Shown here one piece after another: positions 1 to 8,925 of a stretch of DNA of 64,000 nt (the stretch's first letter is position 1; each line of letters begins with the position of its first letter). The notes under the pieces were generated by a model that ran no database searches, was not told the origin of the DNA, and saw nothing but the letters and a program-made list of their open reading frames with translations. The DNA comes from an uncultured Nitrospira sp. (GTDB lineage Bacteria > Nitrospirota > Nitrospiria > Nitrospirales > Nitrospiraceae), in the NCBI GenBank assembly GCA_902500995.1, contig CABVSR010000005.1:1-64000 (forward strand), given 5' to 3'. The position numbers and the translations under genes are program-made.

Positions 1-1
1 T

Positions 2-1654
2 CCCAATTGGCTGGGCGATGCGGTCATGTGCGAACCGGCCTTGAGCCAGGTGCGCGCGCTGTTTCCGCAAGCCGACATCACCCTCCTGGTAAAGCCGGCC
101 ATTGCGGATTTGCTGGCCCAGCATCCGGCGGTGAATCGCACGTTGGTCTACGATGACCGTGGACGCCATGCAGGATTGACCGGCAAGTGGACGCTGGCCG
201 GTGTGTTGCGTCGCCACCGGTTCCAGCTTGCCATTTTGTTCCAGAATGCGTTTGAGGCGGCGCTGATCAGCTTTCTGGCCGGCATTCCCCGGCGGTTCGG
301 TTATGCCACGGATGGGCGGAGTCTGCTGTTGACCGATCCGGTCGGCGTGCCCCCGCGCAGCGCGCAGAAGCACCAGGTCGAGTACTATTGGGATTTGCTG
401 AAACCCTTGGGAGGGCAGGGCCAGCCGCCGGCGCCGCGTCTCTTTGTCACGCCGGAAGAGTCCGCGCTGATCGCGCGCCGGCTGGCTGACGCCGGAATCG
501 GCCCGTCGGATCTGGTCATCGGCGTCAATCCCGGCTCGACCTACGGCCTGGCCAAACGGTGGTTGCCGGATCGGTATGCCGAGGTGGTCAATCGTGTGGT
601 CAAGGGGGCACAGACGCAAACAGGCGCCAGGGTCGGGGTGGCCATCGTGGGAGCCAAGGGAGAGGAAGCGCTCGGGAAAGCCATTGCCGCTCAGATTCAC
701 ACCCGCACGGTCGTCTGTTCCGGGCAGACCACCGTGCGCGAATTGCTGGCGCTGGTCAAACGCTGCCAGTTGTTTCTGACGAACGACACGGGGCCTATGC
801 ATGTGGCGGCCGCATTCAACGTTCCCTTGGTGGCGGTCTTCGGTCCGACTGATTGGCAGACGACGTCGCCGTTCGGCGTCGAGGCCCAGCTGGTCCGGCA
901 GCCGGTCTCTTGCGCGCCTTGTCTCTTGCGGGAATGTCCGATCGATCACCGGTGCATGACCGGCGTGACGGTGGAGCAGGTGCACAGCGCGGCCGTGCGG
1001 CATTTGCCGCTCGCGGCGCCCCTTCCGGTCCATGAGCCTGATGCGGCGGAACCGGCCCTGTCACCGGCGGCGCTCGCGGGAGTCACCGTGTTTCTGGATC
1101 GCGACGGGACGTTGAACGCGGATACGGGGTATGTGAAGAGCCCGGAAGCATTCACGCTGTTGCCGGGCGTTGGCGCGGCGCTCGCCGCACTGAAACAGGG
1201 CGGCGCACGGCTCGTTGTGGTGACGAATCAGTCCGGGGTGGGGCGAGGATATTTCAGTGTCAAGGATCTGGAAGCCATCCATCACAAGTTGCGGCTGTTG
1301 CTCGCCGAAGCCGGGGTGACGCTCGACGGATTGTATTTCTGCCCGCATCATCCGGACGATCGCTGCCACTGCCGGAAGCCGGCGCGAGGCATGGTGGATC
1401 GAGCCCTGGCCGAATTGCAGGTGGACCTGAGCCGTGCTTATGTCGTCGGGGACAGTGCGCGTGATGTCGAATTGGCCAAGCAGGTGGGCGCGCGCGCCGT
1501 GCTGGTCATGACGGGCCCGTCCGGGGCGGACGCGTTGGCCGATCTGGCGGCGCGCGAACTCTCCCCGGACCATGTGGCCTCTGACCTGGGGCATGCCGTG
1601 GACTGGATCGTCGCCCACGCGACACGCAAGCCCGTTGCCGATGTCACGCGCTGA
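2..1654 (+). CDS. waaF-gmhB: Heptosyltransferase II fused to D,D-heptose-1,7-bisphosphate 7-phosphatase (5' partial)
   Basis: A two-domain protein cut by the window start. The frame is open from base 2 and its first visible residues, PNWLGDAVM, match the N-terminal motif of WaaF, so the ATG at 26 is internal. The first ~345 residues are a GT9 ADP-heptose:LPS heptosyltransferase, with the family signature TNDTGPMH near residue 250 and a GPTD turn. From about residue 355 a HAD phosphatase begins: DRDGT nucleophile motif, TNQSG, a CHCRKP zinc-binding segment and GDSARDVE, as in GmhB. The two halves act at different steps of the same pathway: GmhB removes the 7-phosphate during ADP-heptose synthesis, and WaaF transfers the second heptose to the LPS inner core. 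These are separate proteins in enterobacteria. The next gene starts 25 bp downstream. Confidence 0.9.
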   Translation, partial: PNWLGDAVMCEPALSQVRALFPQADITLLVKPAIADLLAQHPAVNRTLVYDDRGRHAGLTGKWTLAGVLRRHRFQLAILFQNAFEAALISFLAGIPRRFGYATDGRSLLLTDPVGVPPRSAQKHQVEYYWDLLKPLGGQGQPPAPRLFVTPEESALIARRLADAGIGPSDLVIGVNPGSTYGLAKRWLPDRYAEVVNRVVKGAQTQTGARVGVAIVGAKGEEALGKAIAAQIHTRTVVCSGQTTVRELLALVKRCQLFLTNDTGPMHVAAAFNVPLVAVFGPTDWQTTSPFGVEAQLVRQPVSCAPCLLRECPIDHRCMTGVTVEQVHSAAVRHLPLAAPLPVHEPDAAEPALSPAALAGVTVFLDRDGTLNADTGYVKSPEAFTLLPGVGAALAALKQGGARLVVVTNQSGVGRGYFSVKDLEAIHHKLRLLLAEAGVTLDGLYFCPHHPDDRCHCRKPARGMVDRALAELQVDLSRAYVVGDSARDVELAKQVGARAVLVMTGPSGADALADLAARELSPDHVASDLGHAVDWIVAHATRKPVADVTR

Positions 1655-1679
1655 GCGAGCCTCATCTCCTGGTGGCCGA

Positions 1680-2723
1680 ATGACCGAGCCAGTCCGCCGA
1701 ATTCTACTCATCAAACCCAGTTCCCTGGGCGACATCGTGCATGCGATGCCCACTTTGGCGGCGTTGCGAGAGCGGTTTCCGCAGGCCGAGGTGACGTGGC
1801 TGGTCAAGCGGCAATGGGCAGCGCTCGTGGACGTGATCCAAGGTGTCGATCATGTCTGTGCGGTGGAGCCGGGGCTGGCTGGCTGGTTGGGACGGGTACC
1901 GGACCTCCGTGCAGCGCGCTTTGATCTGGTCGTCGATCTTCAAGGATTGTTCAGAAGCGGGGCCATGGCCTGGCTGACCGGCTGTGGCAGGCGTGTGGGG
2001 TTTGCGAATGCGCGCGAAGGCAGTCCTTACTGTTACACCCGGCCTGTCGCCGTCCCCGGTGGGGCGATGCATGCCGTGGACCGCTATCTGCTCGTGGCGG
2101 AGGCCCTGGGGGCTGCGCGTCCGGCAGCGCCGCGATTCGACTTCACCGATCGGCCAATAGACCGCGAGGCTCTGGAGTCCCTGCTCGCAGCGGCGGGTCT
2201 GGCCGGTTCGTCGCGATGGATTGCGATGAACGTGTCGGCTCGCTGGGAAACGAAGCGCTGGCCTCCGCAGCAGTTTGCCGAAGCGGCGGATCGGCTCGCC
2301 GAGGCCGAGGGTGTACCGGTTGTGTTGATCGGAGGTCCGGCCGAACGACCGGAGACGCAGGCCGTCATAGCGCTCATGCGCACGAAAGCGGTTGATCTGA
2401 CGGGACAGACCCCTGTAGGCTTGCTGCCCGGTCTGTTGCGTCGCGCCGCCGTGCTGGTGACGAATGATTCTGGCCCCATGCACATCGCCGCGGCGGTAGG
2501 CACTCCGGTCGTGGCACTGTTCGGGCCGACCGATCCGGTAAAGACAGGCCCCTATGGCTCCGGACATGTCGTCCTGTCCAATCCGGTTGACTGCAGGCCC
2601 TGCTTTCGTCGCGACTGCTCCCGCGCCGTCACGCTCGAATGTTTGACCGGCGTGACTGCGGAGCAGGTCGTGCGCGCAGTGCAGCATCAGCTCGGACGAT
2701 CGCGTACGTCAGGATCATCGTGA
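1680..2723 (+). CDS. waaC: LPS heptosyltransferase I (GT9)
   Basis: A 347-residue GT9 protein. The N-terminus IKPSSLGDIVHAMPTL is closer to WaaC than to WaaF, and TNDSGPMHIAAAVG near residue 260 followed by FGPTDP is the ADP-heptose binding region. WaaC adds the first L,D-heptose to Kdo on lipid A at the cytoplasmic face of the inner membrane. An in-frame ATG at 1641 would overlap the upstream gene. I prefer the ATG at 1680 because the conserved domain starts right after it and a GGTGG-like site lies just upstream. The stop overlaps the GTG of the next gene by 4 bp (GTGA), implying translational coupling. Confidence 0.86.
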   Translation: MTEPVRRILLIKPSSLGDIVHAMPTLAALRERFPQAEVTWLVKRQWAALVDVIQGVDHVCAVEPGLAGWLGRVPDLRAARFDLVVDLQGLFRSGAMAWLTGCGRRVGFANAREGSPYCYTRPVAVPGGAMHAVDRYLLVAEALGAARPAAPRFDFTDRPIDREALESLLAAAGLAGSSRWIAMNVSARWETKRWPPQQFAEAADRLAEAEGVPVVLIGGPAERPETQAVIALMRTKAVDLTGQTPVGLLPGLLRRAAVLVTNDSGPMHIAAAVGTPVVALFGPTDPVKTGPYGSGHVVLSNPVDCRPCFRRDCSRAVTLECLTGVTAEQVVRAVQHQLGRSRTSGSS

Positions 2724-3823
2724 AAATTCTTATTGCGGAATCCAGCATGGCGGTCGGCGGGCAAGAACTCGCCGTCCTGCTGCATGCCGAACGGCTGGTG
2801 GCGCGCGGCCATCACATCCGTCTGGTCTTGGAACCGCGCAGTCCCATCATGGCCATGGCCCGGGAGCGAGGACTGCCGGTGGAGCCCTTCGTCATGCGGC
2901 AATGGCGCCTGCCTCTGTCCATTCTGGCGTTCCGGCGGTTGATCACACGGGAACAGCCCGACATCGTCCATGTGAATAGTTCGCGGGACAGTTGGATCGC
3001 GGCCCTCTCCGCGCGTCTGCTGTCTCCACGCCCGAAGGTCATTCGCACGCGCCATATTTCGGCGCCGCTGAACAACAATGCCACCACGCACCTGTTATAC
3101 CGGCGCCTGTTGGACATGGTGATCGTGACCGGCGGAGAGCGCAACCGGCAGGATCTGATCCATCGAGACGGCCTCTCGCCGGATCGTGTCGCGTCGTTTC
3201 CGATCGGCTTGGATGTCGGGCAATTTTCACCGGGCCCTCCCAAGGAGGATATCCGCGCCGAGCTCGGCATTCCGCCTGGACATCTGCTGGTCGGCATGAT
3301 TTCCTACCTGCGCGATTACAAAGGCCATCGCTATCTGGTTGAAGCGGCGGCCAAGGTGTTGAAGCAGCATCCGGCGGCTGCCTTTCTCATCGTGGGGGAA
3401 GGGCCGGAAGAGCAGAACATTCGCGCGCAGATCGAGCGGCTCGGGCTGGCGACTGATGTCCGCATGCTGGGTTTCCGCGACGATCTCTTGGACGTGTTCC
3501 GGTCGTTGAACCTGTTCGTGATTCCCACGGTGGAGGGCGATACGATTCCTCAGGTGCTGATGCAAGCCTTGGCGATCGGCTTGCCAGTCGTGTCGACCAC
3601 CACCGGTTCGATTCCCGATGTGATCGCCGACGGCGACTCCGGATTTCTCGTTCCGCCGCGCGATCCCGACGCGCTGGCCGACCGGATCGTCAGCCTCTTG
3701 AAGGATCCCGAGCTTCGCGCGGCGATGGGGCGGCAAGGGCGTCGTACCGTAGTGCAGTCCTATTCCATCGATCGGATGGTGGATGAATTGGAGCGGGTCT
3801 ATCGCAAGGTCATCGCGGCATGA
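2720..3823 (+). CDS. Glycosyltransferase family 4, LPS core
   Basis: A 367-residue GT-B glycosyltransferase of the GT4 (RfaB/WaaG-like) type. It starts at GTG 2720, inside the stop of waaC, giving VKILIAESS with a glycine-rich GGQE loop typical of the GT4 N-terminus. The C-terminal half has GMISYLRDYKGH, a VGEGPE motif and the nucleotide-sugar binding segment TVEGDTIPQVLMQALA, followed by GLPVVST. Between waaC and a core-modifying enzyme, it probably adds a hexose to the inner core. The donor and linkage cannot be read from sequence. Its stop overlaps the next start by 4 bp. Confidence 0.82.
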   Translation: MKILIAESSMAVGGQELAVLLHAERLVARGHHIRLVLEPRSPIMAMARERGLPVEPFVMRQWRLPLSILAFRRLITREQPDIVHVNSSRDSWIAALSARLLSPRPKVIRTRHISAPLNNNATTHLLYRRLLDMVIVTGGERNRQDLIHRDGLSPDRVASFPIGLDVGQFSPGPPKEDIRAELGIPPGHLLVGMISYLRDYKGHRYLVEAAAKVLKQHPAAAFLIVGEGPEEQNIRAQIERLGLATDVRMLGFRDDLLDVFRSLNLFVIPTVEGDTIPQVLMQALAIGLPVVSTTTGSIPDVIADGDSGFLVPPRDPDALADRIVSLLKDPELRAAMGRQGRRTVVQSYSIDRMVDELERVYRKVIAA

Positions 3824-5961
3824 GGCGGCGATGGGCTGAGGCGCGGGGGTCGTTCCGCAAGACCCTGCTGTTCTGGTGGATCCTGTTCGTCGTCATCCAG
3901 ACGGCGGAGCGGATGTTTCTCTTGCCGGACGCGTTCGAGCAGGAGATCCCCACCTGGCCCTTGTTGCTCAAGGCGCTCCTGGTCGGTGTGCGGGGAGATT
4001 TCATCACCGCGACCTTCGCCCTCGCGCTGGGCGGAGTCGGAGCCGCTGTCTACGCCTTGCTCAGGCATGGATGGACGGGGCTGAGGCAATCTCCGCAGCT
4101 CGTGGCCCGATCGTTTCACCCTGCCTTCCATCTAGGCTGCGGGCTCTCAGGCGGACTGCTGTTTGTGCTCCTCTGTGTGGACATGGGGTACTACGCGTTT
4201 AATCACCAGCATATGGACTTCGTGTTCCTCGAGTATGTGGGCGATCTCCTCGCTCCGGCGACGTCGACGGGCGGAACGAATGTCCAGGCGATGCGGCAGA
4301 CCGGCGCGGAGTTGGAGGCGGCCGGAAAATGGGCGTCGCGCCTGGCGCTGTTTGTGGCGGTTCAAGCGGCGGCCATCGGTTTGTGGTGGTGGACCTTCTC
4401 CGGCGCCGTCGTGCCGGCGCTGGACCGCTGGCGGCCCGGCTCGGGATTTCAGGCGAATACGTTGCTGGTTCTTGCGCTGGTCGCCGGAGGCGCCGGCTTT
4501 CACCATTCCGGCGCCTATGGGATTCGTATCACGCCGATCGGCAGCATGGTCTATTACACGCTCGCGCAGAATCCGGTGCTGTTTGCCGCCGAGGCTTTGC
4601 GCATGGCGCTGGTCTCGCGCAATCCGATCGAACGGCGGGCGGATACCGATGCCCTGCCGTATGACGAGGCGCTGCGCACCACTCAGCGGTTGCTGGGACC
4701 GGCCGGGACGTTTGTGGATCCCCGCTACCCGTTCGTCCGGACGATGGCGCCCGCTGCCGACGGTGTCCGATTGCCGAAGCCTGCCAACATCCTGCTCGTG
4801 TTTCTCGAAGGATTGGACCGCCGCTATCTCGGTCAGACCTATGGCGAGGTGAAGGGCACCCCGTTTCTGGATCGTTTGAAAGACGAGAGTGTATATTTCC
4901 AGAACTTTTTTTCGAACGGCGTGCAAACCTCTAGGGGACTGTTCGCGACGCTTTGCAGCACCTTCCCCAGGCAGGGCGCGGCCGCGATGAAGACGCGCTA
5001 CGCCCATGATTACCTCTGCCTGCCCTCCCTCCTGCAGCGTCAAGGCTACAGTACGGAAATGGTGATCGGGCAGCATCGAGACCTGAACCGGCTCCAGTCG
5101 TTCGTGGCTCGCAACGGCTTGCAGCAATTGCTGGACGAAGGGGACTTCCCTGCCGATGCGGAACGGGCGGGACTGGGCATTGTCGATGGGGCGCTGTTCG
5201 ACTTGTGTTACGAACGGATCAAGCAGCGGCAAGCCGAAGACAAGCCGTTTTTTCTCACTACGCTCACGTTGTCGACGCATCATCCCTTCGCGACGCCCGT
5301 GACCCATCCGGAGGTGCGGCTGCTCCGGCAGCAGGTGCAGGATAAATATGTCGCCGCGTTGCGATACACGGACCTTGAGCTGGAGCGCGTCTTCACCAGG
5401 CTGGTCCGCGAGGGATTGCTGCGCAATACGGTCGTCGTCATTCTGGGTGATCACGGCCGGCATGAACCGGTGGGAAAGTCCGATCTCGAGCGAAAAATCG
5501 GGCATTTTGCTTCTCCCTTGTTCGTCTGGATGGACGAATCCTTGCGGAGCCCTGCCACGTATCGGCCTGGGACCGTCGGCACCATCGCCAGTCAAGTGGA
5601 TCTTGCTCCGACCCTGTTGTCGTTGATCGGGAGATTGCCGGCGATGGGCCCGTTTGCTGGCCATGATGTGAGCTGCGCGTTGGTGCGGGACTGTCTGCCG
5701 GATCAGGTGGCCTATCTGACGAGCGTCTATGACAACATGGTCGGGCTTGCGAGCGCAGAGGGATTGCTGGTGTATTCCTTCACCACCGACAGCTTTCAGG
5801 GCGCGACCTTGACCTTCGAGACGATCCCCGATGAGCAGGCGGGCGGCGGGCGGCTCTCGCCTGCTCGCGAACAGGAATTACTGGCGCTGTACGAGGTCGC
5901 CAATCTGACGTTGGATTCCGATCGGCTCTGGTCCTGGCGTGAATTCGGGAGCCGATTGTGA
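3820..5961 (+). CDS. Membrane sulfatase/alkaline-phosphatase superfamily transferase (LtaS/EptA-like)
   Basis: A 713-residue integral membrane enzyme. The first ~235 residues hold about five hydrophobic segments (near 12-33, 47-80, 105-128, 170-192 and 212-230). From about residue 320 a periplasmic sulfatase fold follows: ILLVFLEGLDRR (first metal site), a candidate Thr/Ser nucleophile in GVQTSRGLF, STHHPF, and the metal ligand motif LGDHGRHE. Relatives transfer phosphoglycerol (LtaS, MdoB/OpgB) or phosphoethanolamine (EptA/EptB/CptA) from phospholipids. Lying inside the core operon with 4-bp overlaps on both sides, it most likely adds such a phospho group to the LPS core; this is inference. 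The exact substrate, or a true sulfatase role, cannot be decided. Confidence 0.8.
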   Translation: MRRRWAEARGSFRKTLLFWWILFVVIQTAERMFLLPDAFEQEIPTWPLLLKALLVGVRGDFITATFALALGGVGAAVYALLRHGWTGLRQSPQLVARSFHPAFHLGCGLSGGLLFVLLCVDMGYYAFNHQHMDFVFLEYVGDLLAPATSTGGTNVQAMRQTGAELEAAGKWASRLALFVAVQAAAIGLWWWTFSGAVVPALDRWRPGSGFQANTLLVLALVAGGAGFHHSGAYGIRITPIGSMVYYTLAQNPVLFAAEALRMALVSRNPIERRADTDALPYDEALRTTQRLLGPAGTFVDPRYPFVRTMAPAADGVRLPKPANILLVFLEGLDRRYLGQTYGEVKGTPFLDRLKDESVYFQNFFSNGVQTSRGLFATLCSTFPRQGAAAMKTRYAHDYLCLPSLLQRQGYSTEMVIGQHRDLNRLQSFVARNGLQQLLDEGDFPADAERAGLGIVDGALFDLCYERIKQRQAEDKPFFLTTLTLSTHHPFATPVTHPEVRLLRQQVQDKYVAALRYTDLELERVFTRLVREGLLRNTVVVILGDHGRHEPVGKSDLERKIGHFASPLFVWMDESLRSPATYRPGTVGTIASQVDLAPTLLSLIGRLPAMGPFAGHDVSCALVRDCLPDQVAYLTSVYDNMVGLASAEGLLVYSFTTDSFQGATLTFETIPDEQAGGGRLSPAREQELLALYEVANLTLDSDRLWSWREFGSRL

Positions 5962-6812
5962 GCGGTCAGCAGCCGGAGCCCATTGCCGACCTGATGTCCA
6001 AAGGATCACTGCCTGTGCATCGCGTACCGGTATCGGCCGTCGTCATTGCCTACAACGATGAGCCCAACATGCGGGCATGCCTGGAGTCCCTGACCTGGGC
6101 GGATGAAATCATCGTGGTGGATTCTCACAGCACCGACGGCACCGAACGTATCAGCCGCGAGTTTACCGAGAAGGTCTACCAGCATGACTTCCACGGATTC
6201 GGCAGACTCAGAAACGAGGCGCTGGCGCATGCGACGCACGATTGGGTGTTCAGCCTGGACACGGATGAACGCGCGACCCCCGAGCTGCGCGAGGAGATCC
6301 GGCAGGTATTGGCCGGGAAGCCGGAGGCCGACGCCTATTTCGTGCCGCGGAAGAATTATTTTCTCGGGCGCTGGATCAAACATTGCGGCTGGTATCCTGA
6401 CTACCGGCAACCGCAATTGTTCCGCAAAAGCAAGCTGCGTTACCGGGATGAGCTCGTCCATGAGAGTTTTGATCTGGATGGAACGTTGGGGTATCTCACG
6501 GCGACGGCGCTCCAGTATCCCTTCCGCGACATCGACCATTATCTGGCTAAGCAGGAACGGTATTCCGACCTGATGGCCAGGCGGATGGTCGAACAGGGTC
6601 GATCCTTTTCGTGGCATCAGCTGGTGTCGCATCCTTGTTTTACGTTTGTGAAGATGTATCTCGGCCGCAAGGGATGCCTGGATGGAGTGCCGGGGCTGAT
6701 TTTGTCGGGCCTCTACGCCTATTACACGTTCATCAAATATGCGCGGTTTTGGGAGCTCCAGGCGCAGGCCATCCCGCAGCCGAGTCAGGCTGCGCCGGTG
6801 AAGCAAGGCTAA
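5958..6812 (+). CDS. Glycosyltransferase family 2, WaaE/KdtX-like (copy 1)
   Basis: A 284-residue GT-A glycosyltransferase. The domain starts after ~25 residues with SAVVIAYNDEPNM, then EIIVVDSHSTDGT, the DxD-type motif SLDTDERATP, and the family hallmark CGWYPDYRQPQLFRKS followed by LVHESFD. This pattern matches the WaaE/KdtX group that adds beta-glucose to heptose I in Klebsiella and Serratia cores. The GTG at 5958 overlaps the upstream stop; an in-frame ATG at 5994 is an alternative that would drop a non-conserved leader. It is followed 15 bp later by a clear paralogue. Confidence 0.83.
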   Translation: MSGQQPEPIADLMSKGSLPVHRVPVSAVVIAYNDEPNMRACLESLTWADEIIVVDSHSTDGTERISREFTEKVYQHDFHGFGRLRNEALAHATHDWVFSLDTDERATPELREEIRQVLAGKPEADAYFVPRKNYFLGRWIKHCGWYPDYRQPQLFRKSKLRYRDELVHESFDLDGTLGYLTATALQYPFRDIDHYLAKQERYSDLMARRMVEQGRSFSWHQLVSHPCFTFVKMYLGRKGCLDGVPGLILSGLYAYYTFIKYARFWELQAQAIPQPSQAAPVKQG

Positions 6813-6827
6813 GGATCGAGACCATCA

Positions 6828-7613
6828 ATGGGTGAGGTCGGGCAGAACGGTATGGCGATTGCGGCGGTGGTCATCACCAAAGACGAGGAACAGAATATCG
6901 CGGACTGTCTCGAATCCCTGCGGTGGGTCGATGAGCTTATCGTGGTCGATGCGGAGAGCCGGGACCGAACCGTCGAGCTGGCCAGTCGGTATACCTCGCG
7001 GGTGTTTGTCCGGCCATGGCCCGGCTACGGACCGCAAAAAAATTTCGGCATCGACCAAGCCGAAGCGGACTGGATCCTGGTGGTGGATGCCGACGAGCGA
7101 GTGCCGGAGGCTCTGCGGCGGGAGATTCACACTGTTGTGAGCGGTCAGCCTGCTGCCGACATCGGAGGCTACGAAATCCCCCGGCGAAATTTTTTTTACG
7201 GGAAATGGATTCAAGGCGGCGGGTTGTATCCGGACTATCAACTGCGGTTGTTCCGCAAGGCGGCCGGTCGCTATGACTATGTGCGGCTCCATGAAAACCT
7301 CGCGCTGAGCGGCCGGCGGGAACGTCTTCACGAGCCCTTCATCCATTACAGTATGCCCACCGTCCATCATCACCTCCGCAAGATGATGCGATACACCACG
7401 TTGGGCGCGGATGAAAAACTGAAAAGGGTGCGCCATGTCAGCGGCTGGACCATTGCCACCCATCACCTCGGCACCATTCTGAAAACCCTGTTTACGCGCG
7501 GCGGGTATCGCGACGGCGTGCATGGGCTGGTGGTGGCGATGTTCGCCGGACTCCACACCTTCGTGAAATACGCCAAGGCCTGGGAGCGGCTGAACACCAG
7601 GCGCGGCGCATGA
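6828..7613 (+). CDS. Glycosyltransferase family 2, WaaE/KdtX-like (copy 2)
   Basis: A 261-residue paralogue of the preceding gene, sharing the same order of motifs: AAVVITKDEEQN, ELIVVDAESRDRT, the DxD-type VVDADERVPEA, GLYPDYQLRLFRK and a conserved LHENL. The family adds hexoses to the heptose region of the core. Two adjacent, diverged copies suggest two different linkages or acceptors. ATG 6828 is preceded by AAGGATCGAG at suitable spacing. The next gene follows after a short gap without an obvious terminator. Confidence 0.83.
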   Translation: MGEVGQNGMAIAAVVITKDEEQNIADCLESLRWVDELIVVDAESRDRTVELASRYTSRVFVRPWPGYGPQKNFGIDQAEADWILVVDADERVPEALRREIHTVVSGQPAADIGGYEIPRRNFFYGKWIQGGGLYPDYQLRLFRKAAGRYDYVRLHENLALSGRRERLHEPFIHYSMPTVHHHLRKMMRYTTLGADEKLKRVRHVSGWTIATHHLGTILKTLFTRGGYRDGVHGLVVAMFAGLHTFVKYAKAWERLNTRRGA

Positions 7614-7662
7614 TCGCAACGGCCGCTTCTTGCCGGCATTCGACCGGGAGCGCGTTCGTGTG

Positions 7663-8766
7663 ATGCGTATCGGGATCGACGCGGCGTCACTGGTTGGAGA
7701 CAAGGGCGGCGTCGGCTGGCATACACATCATTTGCTGAACGCCTTGCTGGCCCTGGGAGGAGACGCGGATTATGTTGGGTATCTCCGGCCCGGATCTCTC
7801 CACGGGGGTGGTCTCAGCGGCTGGCCGCCGAGCCCCCGCATGCGCTGGATCGAGACGCCGCGCTGGCTGATGCCCTGGCGAGGGCGATGGGACCGGCTGG
7901 ATCTCTACCACGGTCCTAACTTTAAGATGCACACGACGGGCCGGCACGGCGGGATCGTGACCATCCATGATCTGTGGCTGGCCCGGCATCCGGAGTATTC
8001 CCGCAAACTGTTGGGGCAGGCCGGTTCTTCCCGGCGGGCCATCGCGACGGCCAGGCGGGCGCGGAAGGTCGTGACGGTGTCTGAATTCTCTGCCCGGGAG
8101 ATTGAAGTCCTGTATGGCATTCCGCGGGATCACGTGCGGGTGATTCATAACGGCGTGTCGGAGGACTTCACGCCCCTGTGCACGGACGAGATCCGGGCGG
8201 AGGTGCGGGCGCGCTGGTCTCTTCCACCCGCCGGCTTCCTCCTCTTTGTCGGCGGAGCAGACCCGAGAAAAAACCACGTGGGATTCTTGCAGGCCGTGGC
8301 CCGGTGCCGTGCGCAACTGGGCGGACGGGCGATCGTGCTGGTCGGGGACGCGGAGCATCCGCAGGGAAGTTATCAGACGACCGCGCAGTCGCTTGGCCTG
8401 GAGCGGGAGGTCCGCTGCACGGGGCGTCTCGACCGTGAAGATCTGCGCCGGTTATACTCCTGCGCCGATGTGTTCGTCTTCCCTTCCCGGTACGAAGGGT
8501 TCGGCATGCCGGTTCTGGAGGCGATGGCCTGCGGGGCGCCCACCATTACGTCTTCGAATTCATCATTGCCCGAGGTCGCGGGCGACGCGGCGTTGATGGT
8601 TGATCCCGACGATATCGAAGGCTTGGCGCGGGCGATCGTGAACATCCTGTCCGATGTGGAGCTTCAAGGGAGCCTGCGGCGCCGCGGATTCGAACGGGCC
8701 CGGCTGTTTACGTGGCAACGGGCGGCCGTGGCTACCCAGGCGCTCTATCGCGAGCTCTGTGCGTAG
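7663..8766 (+). CDS. Glycosyltransferase family 4 (mannosyl/glucosyl type)
   Basis: A 367-residue GT4 protein. The N-terminus MRIGIDAASLVGDKGGVGWH carries the GG.G loop; the C-terminal domain has LFVGGADPRKNH, the E-x7-E region [18 protein letters not shown] and [15 protein letters not shown] three bases upstream (7660) is equally possible and has a better-spaced GGAG; a TTG at 7630 is less likely. The protein resembles WbaZ/MtfB-type mannosyltransferases and also the GT4 at 11959, suggesting an old duplication inside the cluster. It is probably the last gene of the run beginning before the window start. Confidence 0.82.
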   Translation: MRIGIDAASLVGDKGGVGWHTHHLLNALLALGGDADYVGYLRPGSLHGGGLSGWPPSPRMRWIETPRWLMPWRGRWDRLDLYHGPNFKMHTTGRHGGIVTIHDLWLARHPEYSRKLLGQAGSSRRAIATARRARKVVTVSEFSAREIEVLYGIPRDHVRVIHNGVSEDFTPLCTDEIRAEVRARWSLPPAGFLLFVGGADPRKNHVGFLQAVARCRAQLGGRAIVLVGDAEHPQGSYQTTAQSLGLEREVRCTGRLDREDLRRLYSCADVFVFPSRYEGFGMPVLEAMACGAPTITSSNSSLPEVAGDAALMVDPDDIEGLARAIVNILSDVELQGSLRRRGFERARLFTWQRAAVATQALYRELCA

Positions 8767-8781
8767 CAGCTGCTGAAGATG

Positions 8782-8805
8782 CGTGAAGCGTCAATCGTGA
8801 AGCGT
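8782..8805 (+). repeat. Short tandem direct repeat, 10 bp twice
   Basis: CGTGAAGCGT occurs at 8782-8791 and again at 8796-8805, separated by CAAT. It sits just after the GT4 stop codon. The spacing suggests a 14-bp repeat unit with a degenerate linker. It is too short to call a mobile element. It may be a remnant of a dispersed intergenic repeat, but that cannot be tested inside this window. Confidence 0.5.
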
Positions 8806-8840
8806 ATCTCGTCGAAGTCAGAGGGCATGGCCGATGGCGT

Positions 8841-8861
8841 ACAGCTGGCAGCTCTTTTTTT
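8841..8861 (+). terminator. Weak candidate rho-independent terminator
   Basis: A small self-complementary element (AGCTGGCAGCT, 8843-8853, only four good pairs) is followed by seven T residues at 8855-8861. It lies in the ~160-bp gap between the GT4 and the GT9 at 8926, where a transcript could end. The stem is short, so the call is tentative. Confidence 0.3.
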
Positions 8862-8925
8862 CGGACTCTAGGCTCATTCATTCGGGCGAGGGTTTCCATT
8901 CCCGGTAGAGTCCGTGCACGACGGC

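Noticed and set aside
1704-2687. A 327-residue minus-strand open frame
   Set aside because: Antisense to waaC in a GC-rich region where long chance frames are expected; composition is Arg/Gln/His-rich.
4147-5664. A 505-residue minus-strand open frame
   Set aside because: It is antisense to the membrane sulfatase-like gene, has skewed Arg/His/Gln-rich composition and no motif. The plus-strand gene has clear catalytic motifs.
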